From contig NC_060061.1 in the NCBI RefSeq assembly GCF_020283565.1, forward strand, positions 30,789,362 to 30,853,361: a stretch of DNA of 64,000 bases, written 5' to 3'. The notes below the pieces were generated by a model, which was given only the letters and a program-made list of their open reading frames with translations, had not been told where the DNA came from and did not search any database. The position numbers and the translations under genes are program-made. This document shows positions 54,254-64,000 of the stretch, one piece after another. Each line of letters starts with the position of its first letter. Positions within the stretch are counted from its first letter, which is position 1. The DNA is from Trifolium pratense. Taxonomy: Eukaryota; Streptophyta; Magnoliopsida; Fabales; Fabaceae.

Positions 54254-56424
54254 TGTAACACCCAAACCCATTATTTATATATTTCTTCCTTAGTAAAATC
54301 TTTTTCAAAATACGCAACGGAAAATCACATTTAATTTATTGAATGTCGGTTCGAGTATTACACTCCTCTACCAAAATAATACTAATGTTGTTAATTAGTA
54401 AAAATACTTGTTTATACAAATGTTAAATCAACTAATGTATTTATTAGCTATACAAAACAACCTAGATAAGGAGATTCTATATACATATAAAACCCCTTTT
54501 CCCGTGTCACAATCAGAGCAGAGCTTCACCGACGACTCGACATCGAATACCACAAAACCTGTAAATCTGGACCCCCAACGGTCCAGCACATAACACATAA
54601 AAGAGAGTTAGATAACATACTCAAAATATACAAGTGTAAGTAAATGGTACTTAAACACTTCTTCATAAAAACATGCATAATCATACATTATACATATACA
54701 TCACCATCATTCATGCATATTCATATATCATGCATATACTTCATTTATCACCTAATCAATCATCCACAAAATACACCAAATGTATAGTTTCACGTCGTCT
54801 CGGACAATACCAAAACATCAACAAATACATTGTTCAGATTATGGTCATGACGGACCCTGCGTTGTTCATTTTATAGTCATGACGGACTCTGCTCCTCACA
54901 TACGGATTAACAATCAACATTTACCAAGTATGTGTCAAACATCATTTATTATAAAATGCACACATAATCCCTAATGCAATCTAATGCTTCACATTCATGT
55001 TATGTCCTCTAGACACCTCTAATGCATGTGGTACCATCGTCTTTATCAGAGTATTTCACCTCCGATATCCGTCTTTATCAAACAAATATAGTTCGATATC
55101 CTTCTTTATTGGACAAGCCAATATCCCTAAATATTCATGATGCATGCACTCAAACTCATGAATATATTCATCAACAATTTTGGCATATAGCCCGTCAACA
55201 ATAACGTGGAACACTATCCAACGTCCGTCTTTATTAAGATAATCAATACCTTAATATCCGTCTTTATTAGAATAACATAATTCTAATATCCTTCTTTATT
55301 AAGTTGATTAACACCTTAATATACTTCTTTTGACATTTAAACAAACATCATCAACACAATCATATTCCACAAATATAATCAACAACTATCATCACAATAC
55401 AATTAATCATGGTTATAAACACCTAATTGCATGTTAGAATACTCTAATCACATGTTACAAACCTTTAATTGCACTTAGAAACATCAACAAGTTCTAGTCT
55501 GTCATGGTGGCTTCAGCCAGAGAATGCCAGAAAAACTAGCAGGAACCAGAGGCTTACTGGCTTCAGCCAGAGAAAGCCAGAAAAAGCTAGCAGGAACCAG
55601 AGGCTTACTGGCTTCAGCCAGAGAAAGCCAGGCCTCGCTGCAAGGCTGGCCCAGCCAGCATGCCAGCCACAGGAGCTCTGATTTCGGGTTTGAGCATAAA
55701 TCCACCCAAAAATCCCATTTTTGATGTTCCAAATCCCAAATAAGTTTGTTTTCAAGCATATAACATGTATATAAACATAAAAGGTCAGTTCATTTCACCG
55801 ATCTACAACAAAACACATCAAAAAGTAGTGATTCTACACTTTTACTCAAAAACTCATAAATATCAATGTTCTTGCTCAAACATCAACAAATTCTCATTTT
55901 TATCCAATAAATTCGTTCATACATCATGATAAAAGCATGTTAAACATGTTATGAACCTTAGAATCGATTTCCATTAAGAAAATCCATTCACACTAAAACG
56001 AAAATGGGGTGGAGGAAGTTCGGGTGAGGAGAAATCGACATTCTCCCCTTCCTCGAGTCACCCACGAATATGAAATCTACTCTCTTACCTGGATTCGAAG
56101 AAAACACGACGAAGCTCTCGAATCCTTAGCTCTCCCCTTGCCCTAGCTCTTCAAGCTCTCTCTTCTCTTCTCTCAAGAACATAAGAACATGAGAAAAATG
56201 AATTTCTCTTCTCCCTCTCATGGCCATATGGCGCCACACACACACACAAGGCCCGTTGGGCCTCAAGCCCAATTGGCTTGGCCCAATAACACGATAACTC
56301 TCACTATTCGCTTAATAACTAAAGTACTCGATAAATAACTCTAGTTATTAACTTAATTAAAATGCCACGTTAAATAAAATATTTTAACATATAAAAATAA
56401 TAATATGAAAATTGGGTCGTTACA
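54254..56424 (-). repeat. 5' LTR of element H (2171 bp)
   Basis: Same length and internal repeats as the 3' LTR (50-bp repeat at 55508-55636). One difference was noticed: 49747 A versus 54782 G in the phrase CCAAAT(A/G)TATAG (positions approximate by a few bases). Confidence 0.9.
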
Positions 56425-56429
56425 GTGTT

Positions 56430-56804
56430 GAAGTACCTTTTGGTGAGGAGACTTAGCATAGATTACTCCTCTTAGTACTAGCTTTTGACTAGAGTTTGTA
56501 AATAGTAAATGCTCTGGTAATGTAACATCGAGTCGGGGTTTTCGCTTGGCTTTCATCGTATATCGGTGTTACCTTTTTGATATGCTAGTTCTTGTATAAG
56601 TGACATCCTTAGGGATGAATATGGCTTATGTATATATATATGCATGCATGGTTGAATGAATCCGCTGTTGCTTTTCATGTTAAAATTTCATGACGCTCTG
56701 TGTGTATGCTTGTGTTTTAATTACCGCGTGGCACTCTGCCTTTACACTTGTTGAAAAGTTTTTAAAATTACGTTTTTAAGGGTAGTATGGGTTAGGGTGT
56801 TACA
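56430..56804 (+). repeat. 5' LTR of G, second part (after element H)
   Basis: It continues the G LTR from GAAGTACC and ends GGGTTAGGGTGTTACA. Together with 47443-49207 it makes 2140 bp, the same as the 3' LTR. Confidence 0.9.
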
Positions 56805-56808
56805 ATAG

Positions 56809-56820
56809 TGGTATCAGAGC
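56809..56820 (+). other. Primer binding site of element G
   Basis: TGGTATCAGAGC, 4 bp after the LTR, complementary to initiator tRNA-Met. Confidence 0.88.
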
Positions 56821-56927
56821 AGGTCGGTTCGTGTGAACCAATTAGGACTTTTCTTTTCCCCGTATGAGCATGTGTAGGGAACACTGTTAGTACTTTCTAA
56901 CGTCTAGTTGTGATTCGTTCAGGAATC

Positions 56928-59900
56928 ATGGCTGCTGCGAGAACGAATGCTCAGATTGCGGAGGCTTTGGCCGCACTCACCAACATTGTGGTTAGAGATC
57001 ATCAACCTGGAAGAGAGGTAGAGATGAGGTTGGAGAGGTTCATGAAGCAGAAACCGCCAACATTTACCGGAGGTTACAACCCGGATGGAGCTCACAAGTG
57101 GCTGGAGGAACTTGAGATAATTTTTGAAGCAATGGATTGTTCCGAGGAAGGGAAGACAACCCTTGGGACATATGTGTTGCGTGAGGAAGCGAACGTGTGG
57201 TGGAAGAACGCCAAGTTGAGGCTAGGACCCGGTGGTATGGCTATACCATGGGCAATGTTTAAAAGAGAATTTTTGGTTAAGTATTTTCCTGTGGATGTGA
57301 AGAACAAGAAAGTGGTGGAATTCATGGAGTTGAAACAGGGAAATATGACGGTAGCTGATTATGCCGTCAAGTTTGAGACTTTGTGTGCGTTTAGCCCGCA
57401 TTACAACACTATGGAAGCGGAGAACGACAAGTGTGTGAAGTTTGAAAGTGGTCTACGTCCAGACATTAAGCATATGATTGGATTTTCGCAGATAAGGGAT
57501 TTTGCGACCCTTGTGAACAAAAGTAGGATCTGTGATGAAGATGGTAGAGCTAAGGTGAACTACTACAAGGCTGTGAATGACCGAAAAGGGAAAGGACAAG
57601 AGCGCGGAAAGCCTTATGACAACCGCGGTAAAGGGAATACAAGTGGTGGTAAGAAGCCGTTGAATGGGAATTGTTACAACTGTGGAGAAAGGGGTCATAT
57701 GTCTTATGACTGCCCGAAGAAGGGAGATAAGTGTAAGAATTGTGGCAAGCTGGGCCACAAGACCGAAGTATGTAGGACAAAGGTGGTGTGTTTCAACTGT
57801 GGTGAGGAAGGCCACAAGAGTCCGACTTGTAAGAAGCCCAAGAAGGTGATGGGCAAGGTGTTTGCTTTGAGTGGAGAGGATGCTAGCCTTGAGGACAATC
57901 TCATTAGAGGTACGTGTTTCATCTATGACACTCCTTTAATTGCGATTATAGATACGGGAGCGACGCATTCTTTTATTTCTTTGAATTGTGCGAAGCGTCT
58001 TAGTATTCCTTTAACGGATATGATGGGTAGGATGGAAATAGAAACTCCTGCTAATGGTTCAGTGATTACCCGACAAGTATGTCGTAACTGCCCCGTAACC
58101 ATTTTTGATAGGCACTTTGGTATGGATTTAGTGTGTATTCCACTTAGTGGTATGGATGTGATTTTTGGTATGAATTGGTTAATCTTCAACCGAATTCATA
58201 TCAACTGTCGTGAGAAGGCCGTTGTTTTTCCGAAGCCGGAGGAGAACTTGCATTTGATGAGCGGGAAGGAAGTATCGGAAGCGTTGAAAGAACATGCCGA
58301 GATGTTCATGATGTTTGCATCATTGAAACTCGAAGGAGGAGTTAAGATAGAAGAGTTACCGATCGTTTGTGAATTCCCAGATGTGTTTCCGGATGATATA
58401 TCTGACGTGCCTCCAAAGCGAGAGGTAGAGTTTTCTATCGACCTAGTACCTGGAACTAGTCCGATATCGATGGCGCCGTATCGAATGTCAGCGTCAGAGT
58501 TGAATGAATTGAAGAAGCAACTTGAAGAGCTGCTTGAGAAGAGGTTTGTTCGACCGAGTGTTTCGCCATGGGGAGCGCCGGTATTACTTGTAAAGAAGAA
58601 GGATGGAAGCATGAGATTATGTATAGACTATCGTCAGTTGAACAAAGTGACGATCAAGAATAAATATCCACTTCCGAGGATAGATGATTTGATGGATCAA
58701 CTAGTTGGAGCTTGCGTGTTTAGTAAGATCGATTTGAGATCTGGATACCATCAGATTAGAGTGAAGACGGAAGACATACCTAAGACTGCATTTAGGACGA
58801 GGTATGGGCACTATGAGTATTCAGTTATGCCGTTTGGTGTGACCAATGCACCTGGAGTTTTCATGGAGTATATGAACCGAATTTTCCATTCATTTTTGGA
58901 TAGATTCGTGGTGGTGTTCATTGACGACATTTTGATTTACTCAAAATCCGAGGAAGAGCACGAAGAGCACTTGAGGATTGTTTTACAAGTCTTGAAGGAG
59001 AAGAAGTTGTATGCCAAGTTGTCGAAGTGTGAATTTTGGATGAAAGAGGTGAGTTTCCTAGGGCATATAATTTCAAGTGGAGGAATCGCGGTAGATCCTG
59101 CGAAGGTTGACGCTGTGTCACAGTGGGGAACGCCGGAATCTGTTTCAGAGATTAGAAGTTTCCTTGGTTTAGCCGGTTACTATAGAAGATTCATCGAAGG
59201 TTTTTCGAAGTTGGCTTTACCGTTAACCAAGTTGACGAGGAAAGATCAAGCGTTTGTTTGGGACGGTAATTGTGAGGAGAGCTTCCAAGAGCTCAAGAGA
59301 AGATTGACTACTGCACCCGTGTTGATTTTACCCGATGCCAAAGAGTCGTTCGTCGTGTATTGCGATGCTTCGAAGTTAGGACTTGGCGGAGTGCTTATGC
59401 AAAGGGGTAATGTGGTAGCATATGCTTCAAGGCAACTGAAGGTTCACGAAAGGAACTATCCAACGCATGATTTGGAGTTAGCCGCAGTGGTGTTTGCTTT
59501 GAAAGTGTGGAGACACTACTTGTATGGATCGAGGTTTGAAGTGTTTAGTGATCACAAGAGTCTGAAGTACTTATTCGACCAGAAGGAGTTGAATATGAGG
59601 CAACGAAGATGGCTCGAATTCTTAAAGGACTACGATTTTGAATTGAGTTATCACCCCGGAAAAGCCAATGTGGTGGCCGATGCATTAAGTAGGAAAACTT
59701 TGCATATGTCATCATTGATGGTGAAAGAGTTAGAGTTAATTGAAGAATTCCGAGACTTGAGTCTTGTGTGCGAGGTTACTTCTTCAAGTGTGAAGCTAGG
59801 AATGTTAAGATTGACGAATCCTTTTCTTGAAGATATTAAAGAACGCCAGAAATCGGATAAGAGATTGATGGAGAAGATGGTACTCATCAATGAAGGCAAG

Positions 59901-61292
59901 GAGACCAATATCAAGATTGACGAAAGTGGAGTCATGAGATTTCACGGAAGAGTTTGTGTACCGGATGTACCCGAATTGAAGAGAATGATCATGGAAGAAG
60001 GTCACAGAAGTGGTTTGAGTATTCATCCTGGAGTAACCAAGATGTATCAGGATTTGAGGAAGTTGTTTTGGTGGCCGGGAATGAAGAGACAAATTTCTGA
60101 ATTTGTTTATTCATGTTTAACTTGTCAGAAATCGAAGATTGAACATCAGAAGCCGTTTGGTTTGTTGCAACCAATGTTTATACCCGAATGGAAATGGGAT
60201 AGCATTGCAATGGATTTTGTGGGAGGTTTACCGAAGACCAAGAGAAGTAACGAAGTGATTTGGGTAGTGGTAGATCGTCTGACGAAGTGTGCTCACTTCA
60301 TTGCTATCAGGAAAGGTACTTTGGTGCCTAAGTTGGCCGAGATTTATGTGGAGCAGATTGTGAAGCTACATGGTATTCCAACAAGTATTATTTCGGATAG
60401 AGATCCGAGATTTACTTCTAGATTTTGGGAAAGCTTGCAAGAAGCTTTAGGAACGAAGTTGAGGTTGAGTTCAGCGTATCATCCTCAGACAGATGGTCAG
60501 TCGGAGAGGACGATACAATCCTTAGAGGATTTGTTGAGGGCTTGTGTTTTGGAGCAAAACGTGAATTGGGATTCTTGTTTGCCGTTGGTAGAGTTTACAT
60601 ACAACAACAGTTACCATTCTAGTATCGGAATGGCACCGTTTGAGGCTTTGTATGGGAGAAGGTGTAGGACACCTCTGTGTTGGTATGAAACTGGAGAAGG
60701 TGCAATTCTTGGACCAGAGATTGTACAAGAAACAACAGAGAAGATTCGGATGATTCGTGAGAAGATGAAAGTGTCTCAGAGTCGACAGAAGAGTTATCAT
60801 GATAAGAGGAGGAAGGACATTGAATTCCAAGAAGGGGATCATGTATTCCTACGAGTTACATCGACTACTGGAGTAGGACGTGCGTTGAAGTCAAGGAAGT
60901 TGACATCGAGGTTTATTGGACCGTTTGAGATTTTGAAGCGAGTTGGGAAAGTTGCGTATAGGATTGCATTACCGCCATCATTGGCGAATTTGCACGATGT
61001 TTTTCATGTATCACAGTTGCGCAAGTATGTGTCTGATCCGACACACGTGATTGAATCGGACGATGTTCAAGTGAGGGATGACTTGACCATCGAGACTGTG
61101 CCTTTGAGAATCGAAGGGAGAGAAGTGAAGAGGTTGAGAAACAAAGAGTTTGCATCCGTGAAAGTCGTGTGGGGAGGACCGGCTGGTGAGAATGCGACGT
61201 GGGAGTTGGAAAGCAAGATGAGAGATTCTTATCCCGATCTGTTTCTAGGTAATTTCGAGGGCGAAATTCTTTTAAGGGGGGTAGGATTGTAA
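56928..61292 (+). CDS. Element G gag-pol polyprotein with C-terminal chromodomain, 1454 residues
   Basis: The first ATG in frame is 56928 ([14 protein letters not shown]); the frame opens a little earlier at a GTG, which is not a normal plant start. Order: gag capsid (about 45-190), three CCHC knuckles (about 248-300: [42 protein letters not shown]), protease DTGATHSF (about 341), RT ([11 protein letters not shown] about 564; FIDDILIYS about 664), RNase H ([15 protein letters not shown] about 810), integrase ([15 protein letters not shown] about 1035; D, D, E at about 1091, 1156 and 1192), and a C-terminal chromodomain-like segment ([17 protein letters not shown], about 1400). All catalytic motifs are present with no stop. 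The length and single ORF are normal for the Tekay/Del clade. Confidence 0.95.
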   Translation: MAAARTNAQIAEALAALTNIVVRDHQPGREVEMRLERFMKQKPPTFTGGYNPDGAHKWLEELEIIFEAMDCSEEGKTTLGTYVLREEANVWWKNAKLRLGPGGMAIPWAMFKREFLVKYFPVDVKNKKVVEFMELKQGNMTVADYAVKFETLCAFSPHYNTMEAENDKCVKFESGLRPDIKHMIGFSQIRDFATLVNKSRICDEDGRAKVNYYKAVNDRKGKGQERGKPYDNRGKGNTSGGKKPLNGNCYNCGERGHMSYDCPKKGDKCKNCGKLGHKTEVCRTKVVCFNCGEEGHKSPTCKKPKKVMGKVFALSGEDASLEDNLIRGTCFIYDTPLIAIIDTGATHSFISLNCAKRLSIPLTDMMGRMEIETPANGSVITRQVCRNCPVTIFDRHFGMDLVCIPLSGMDVIFGMNWLIFNRIHINCREKAVVFPKPEENLHLMSGKEVSEALKEHAEMFMMFASLKLEGGVKIEELPIVCEFPDVFPDDISDVPPKREVEFSIDLVPGTSPISMAPYRMSASELNELKKQLEELLEKRFVRPSVSPWGAPVLLVKKKDGSMRLCIDYRQLNKVTIKNKYPLPRIDDLMDQLVGACVFSKIDLRSGYHQIRVKTEDIPKTAFRTRYGHYEYSVMPFGVTNAPGVFMEYMNRIFHSFLDRFVVVFIDDILIYSKSEEEHEEHLRIVLQVLKEKKLYAKLSKCEFWMKEVSFLGHIISSGGIAVDPAKVDAVSQWGTPESVSEIRSFLGLAGYYRRFIEGFSKLALPLTKLTRKDQAFVWDGNCEESFQELKRRLTTAPVLILPDAKESFVVYCDASKLGLGGVLMQRGNVVAYASRQLKVHERNYPTHDLELAAVVFALKVWRHYLYGSRFEVFSDHKSLKYLFDQKELNMRQRRWLEFLKDYDFELSYHPGKANVVADALSRKTLHMSSLMVKELELIEEFRDLSLVCEVTSSSVKLGMLRLTNPFLEDIKERQKSDKRLMEKMVLINEGKETNIKIDESGVMRFHGRVCVPDVPELKRMIMEEGHRSGLSIHPGVTKMYQDLRKLFWWPGMKRQISEFVYSCLTCQKSKIEHQKPFGLLQPMFIPEWKWDSIAMDFVGGLPKTKRSNEVIWVVVDRLTKCAHFIAIRKGTLVPKLAEIYVEQIVKLHGIPTSIISDRDPRFTSRFWESLQEALGTKLRLSSAYHPQTDGQSERTIQSLEDLLRACVLEQNVNWDSCLPLVEFTYNNSYHSSIGMAPFEALYGRRCRTPLCWYETGEGAILGPEIVQETTEKIRMIREKMKVSQSRQKSYHDKRRKDIEFQEGDHVFLRVTSTTGVGRALKSRKLTSRFIGPFEILKRVGKVAYRIALPPSLANLHDVFHVSQLRKYVSDPTHVIESDDVQVRDDLTIETVPLRIEGREVKRLRNKEFASVKVVWGGPAGENATWELESKMRDSYPDLFLGNFEGEILLRGVGL
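61270..61287 (+). other. Polypurine tract of element G
   Basis: TTTTAAGGGGGGTAGGAT directly before the 3' LTR; the polyprotein stop codon lies inside the LTR start. Confidence 0.8.
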
Positions 61293-63427
61293 CGACCCGT
61301 TTTTCGTATTCGTATATTTTATTAAATGATATTTTATTTATTAATTGGCTTTTATTATTTTAGTGAGCGACGAATAATTATTTAGCCGATCGTAAGTTAT
61401 TAGGCGCGAGAACCTTGTTTTGGGCTTAAAGGGGCGTGAGAGGCATGGGCCTAAGCCATTTGGGCTTGGTTCATGACATGAGAAGTAGTATAAGTAGCAA
61501 GTCAAACATATGAATAGTATCATAAATTCATTTCTTTGAGTTTGAGTGAGTAGAAGCAAGATAGAGCAAGAGCTAGGGTTTTGGCTAAGAGAAAGCTTGA
61601 GCAAGAGAAGGCTTGGATCATCATCTTTGCTTAAGGTAAGAGATTAGAATTCATGATTCTTGAGTGGTAAGGAGAGGGGAGATTGTCTATGTCTCCGTTC
61701 CCGAACTCTCCCACTCAATTTCTTTTAGATTTTGATTAAGCTTTTGTATGTGAGTATGATGTTCTTCATCATCACTTTGTATGTGTTAATCACTAGCTTG
61801 ATTCCATGATGAATATGTATGTGTTTGGATCATTTTTGGAAAGTTTATGAAAGTTGCTTAAAACTCAAGTAATTGGCTTGATTTTGATTGTTAGAGGTAT
61901 TTGGATGTTTGGAAGGGATGATTAATGTTCCTTGATACCATATATGTTTGGAATGGCTGTTTATATGAATTTATAACATGTTTGGATGAATTTTTGAGTT
62001 GATTTAAGGTTAAACCGCCTTAGAAACTCAAGAACAGATATTTTCTTTCTGGTGTAGTTCGCTAAGCGACCAGGAGTTCGCTGTAGCGAACAGGTTCGCT
62101 GAAGCTCGCCAATGCTCGCCATGAGCAGGTGACTTCCTGGAACGTGGTTCGCCATGTCTCGCTAAGGCTTCGCTTAGCGAAGGCCTCTGTGATAGCAATT
62201 CTTGTAGATGTTTGTAAGTGTGGTTAGGCACTTGTAACATGGTTTAAGGGTATCCTTACATGATTATTGATACATGTTGATACTGTTAATGCTTATTGTT
62301 AATCGTTATATGAATGATAAACGTGTATGCAATAAGTTGTAGCTTAATATGAGCAATGTTATGTTTTGGCATTAATTTGCAATGTTAAGTGAATGTGTTA
62401 GGATTGTGTTCCCGCATTCATAAAAGAGTAGCTTCGAGCTAGAGAATATCATATGGTTGATATGTGTATGCATACATGCATTCATGATTGTATGTGAACA
62501 TTGGAAACTTGGGTTCCAATAACGAAAATGGATTATGTGTCCATAATGAAGCCGATGATCGGATTAGATGAATCCATGAGTCCAGAGCTGCTATCCAACA
62601 GGATATAAAACTGTTTTGGCTTATCCAAGGGAGATAAGATGGTTCGGTAAGTTCCGACATATCCAGCATGATATAAAACTGTTCTTGGTCCACCGTTGGT
62701 GAGACATCTTGGTACCACATGCATTTAGTTATGTCTAGGGATGGCATGATAGTGAATTAATTGGCATTAGATACCTTAGGGTAAATGCGCATATATTTGA
62801 TAAATGGTACGTGACATTATTTGGTTGAATTGTGTTGAACTTTATTAATTGATAATCGTTTAGTGCGATGTTTTGGCGTGAGTTAGAATATGTATGATGT
62901 AGTTCGAAAGTGTAAGGTCTTTCTTATGCTCGTATGATATGCGATTATGTTTTCTAACTCTCTGCTTTGTGTTATTTGCTGGACCTTTGGGGGTTCAGAT
63001 ATTCAGGCTGAGGATTGTGCCGACGTTTAGACTGCTGTTCTAGCGTGGTGTTGAAGTACCTTTTGGTGAGGAGACTTAGCATAGATTACTCCTCTTAGTA
63101 CTAGCTTTTGACTAGAGTTTGTAAATAGTAAATGCTCTGGTAATGTAACATCGAGTCGGGGTTTTCGCTTGGCTTTCATCGTATATCGGTGTTACCTTTT
63201 TGATATGCTAGTTCTTGTATAAGTGACATCCTTAGGGATGAATATGGCTTATGTATATATATATGCATGCATGGTTGAATGAATCCGCTGTTGCTTTTCA
63301 TGTTAAAATTTCATGACGCTCTGTGTGTATGCTTGTGTTTTAATTACCGCGTGGCACTCTGCCTTTACACTTGTTGAAAAGTTTTTAAAATTACGTTTTT
63401 AAGGGTAGTATGGGTTAGGGTGTTACA
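61288..63427 (+). repeat. 3' LTR of element G (2140 bp)
   Basis: TGTAACGACCCG to GGGTGTTACA. Differences from the 5' LTR noticed by eye are at about 62468, 62556, 62750 and 62974. It is followed by TGATA. Confidence 0.93.
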
Positions 63428-63432
63428 TGATA

Positions 63433-63724
63433 GGAGCTTCCAAAGTCCATGACTCAACACTCCACCAATTCCCAACTTCCACTAGCACCTCTGCATCATA
63501 ATAAGTTGTTGTTTCAGACGTAACCCGAGTATTCTTATCACCACCTCTCCAGACTGATGTTGAGTATTATTACCACCGCCTCTCCAGGCTGACCTTGTGT
63601 AACCTAGATTGCATCACCACATCCTTGACTTGATTTTCCACAAGCCAAACTTCAAATTTCTCTAGCCTAAACTTCACAGCGGAACTCCCTCCTCATGAAT
63701 CAAACCAAGAGCTCTGATACCAGT
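63433..63724 (-). other. Interior of element F, 5' part, with primer binding site
   Basis: 292 bp of leader with no ORF of note. The phrase CACC(A/G)CCTCTCCAG(A/G)CTGA occurs twice (about 63540 and 63578). The primer site TGGTATCAGAGC is at 63711-63722 on the minus strand, 2 bp from the LTR. Confidence 0.7.
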
Positions 63725-64000
63725 TGTTGGGAAAAACCGGCATAGAGAAAATAAATGAACGCAATCAACAACACAAGAATATAACGTGGAAACTCCAAAA
63801 CCGGAGAAAAAACCACGGTCGTTGTCAAAACCGACAACCAGAGAATAAACACTATGTGAAAATTATTACAACACATAGACTTCACTCTCAACCACCCCAT
63901 GCCCCACTACACCCACACTCTCCAAAGTAAATATTTGAACTACATCTCAAATACTCTTAAACAAGAGCATAAGAGAAAAGCAAAAAGACACAAATATAAA
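63725..64000 (-). repeat. 5' LTR of element F, cut by the window edge
   Basis: 276 bp matching 46166-46441 with about five substitutions. The rest lies beyond the window. Confidence 0.85.

Larger units (their letters stand above)
49208..56424 (-). mobile_element. Element H: decayed Tekay-related LTR element inside the LTR of G
   Basis: The target duplication GTGTT is perfect (49203-49207, 56425-56429). The two LTRs are 2171 bp each and nearly identical. The primer site beside the right LTR and polypurine tract beside the left LTR put it on the minus strand. The 2.9 kb interior keeps only decayed, deleted pol sequence. LTR ends and general design resemble G (TGTAAC...GTTACA; GGGCC-rich phrase early in U3), so H is probably a non-autonomous relative. 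Confidence 0.9.
47443..63427 (+). mobile_element. Element G: complete Tekay-type (Del) chromovirus, Ty3/gypsy
   Basis: It is flanked by a perfect TGATA duplication (47438-47442, 63428-63432). The order is 5' LTR (interrupted by element H), primer site, one intact polyprotein ORF, polypurine tract and 3' LTR of 2140 bp. Removing H and its GTGTT duplication, the 5' LTR is also 2140 bp. Only about four substitutions between the LTRs were noticed. With an open reading frame and young LTRs it could have been autonomous until H inserted. Confidence 0.93.
46166..64000 (-). mobile_element. Element F: small non-autonomous LTR retrotransposon, split by element G
   Basis: On the minus strand the 5' LTR starts beyond the right edge and ends at 63725, followed by a primer site (63711-63722), about 300 bp of interior, element G, 815 bp more interior, a polypurine tract and the 3' LTR (46627-46166). 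The total interior is about 1.1 kb with no coding capacity. The left flank ttttc (46161-46165) should be the target duplication. The two LTRs differ at about five positions in the 276 bp that can be compared. Confidence 0.82.

Noticed and set aside
47443..56804. A 9.4 kb giant LTR for element G
   Set aside because: The length is explained by insertion of element H with its own GTGTT duplication; the real LTR is 2140 bp.
57453..58612. Several minus-strand frames of 70-140 codons inside the G polyprotein region
   Set aside because: Antisense shadows of a well-supported coding frame.

Overview
This is a 64 kb piece of a plant nuclear genome built almost entirely of transposable elements. No intact single-copy host gene is visible, and nothing is bacterial or organellar. 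The mix of elements (Sirevirus/Maximus-type copia with an extra 'envelope-like' gene, Tat and Tekay gypsy elements, a plant L1-type LINE, Stowaway-like MITEs, a tRNA-derived SINE) and their wording suggest a papilionoid legume, probably of the Trifolium/Medicago/Pisum group. That placement is inference from memory of similar repeats, not a search result.

Left nest (1-23908). Element A, a plus-strand Sirevirus entering from the left edge, ends in a 3' LTR (1576-2593). It sits inside the 3' LTR of element B, a minus-strand Sirevirus (2594-17671) with gag, pol, a large envelope-like gene and a small antisense gene. A 3.9 kb non-autonomous CACTA transposon C (8076-11993, TSD CTT) splits B's pol and carries host-gene exon fragments, one recognisable as proteasome subunit RPN9. 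B is itself inserted in the pol gene of element D, a minus-strand Tat-type gypsy element whose 5' LTR ends at 23908.

Middle (23914-46165). Low-complexity intergenic DNA carries MITEs, a SINE with a 10-bp TSD, two related Helitron 3' ends, ~186-bp and ~182-bp tandem repeats, and a 5'-truncated LINE (28385-40423). The LINE is split by element E, an LTR element with LTRs that look identical but a decayed interior. A 1.94 kb terminal-inverted-repeat element (42577-44520) has at its centre an array of 13 short hairpins in a 4-unit higher-order repeat.

Right nest (46166-64000). Element F, a small minus-strand non-autonomous element with 462-bp LTRs, holds element G, an apparently complete Tekay chromovirus (47443-63427, TSD TGATA, intact 1454-residue polyprotein). 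The 5' LTR of G holds element H, a minus-strand decayed Tekay relative (49208-56424, TSD GTGTT). LTR divergence seen by eye follows the nesting: F is most diverged, G less, H least.

No pathway is encoded beyond self-replication of these elements. The best candidates for new biology are the antisense gene with SUMO-interaction-like motifs in B, the hairpin array, the exon-carrying CACTA, and the two LTR elements (E, H) with young LTRs and dead interiors, which point to mobilisation in trans.
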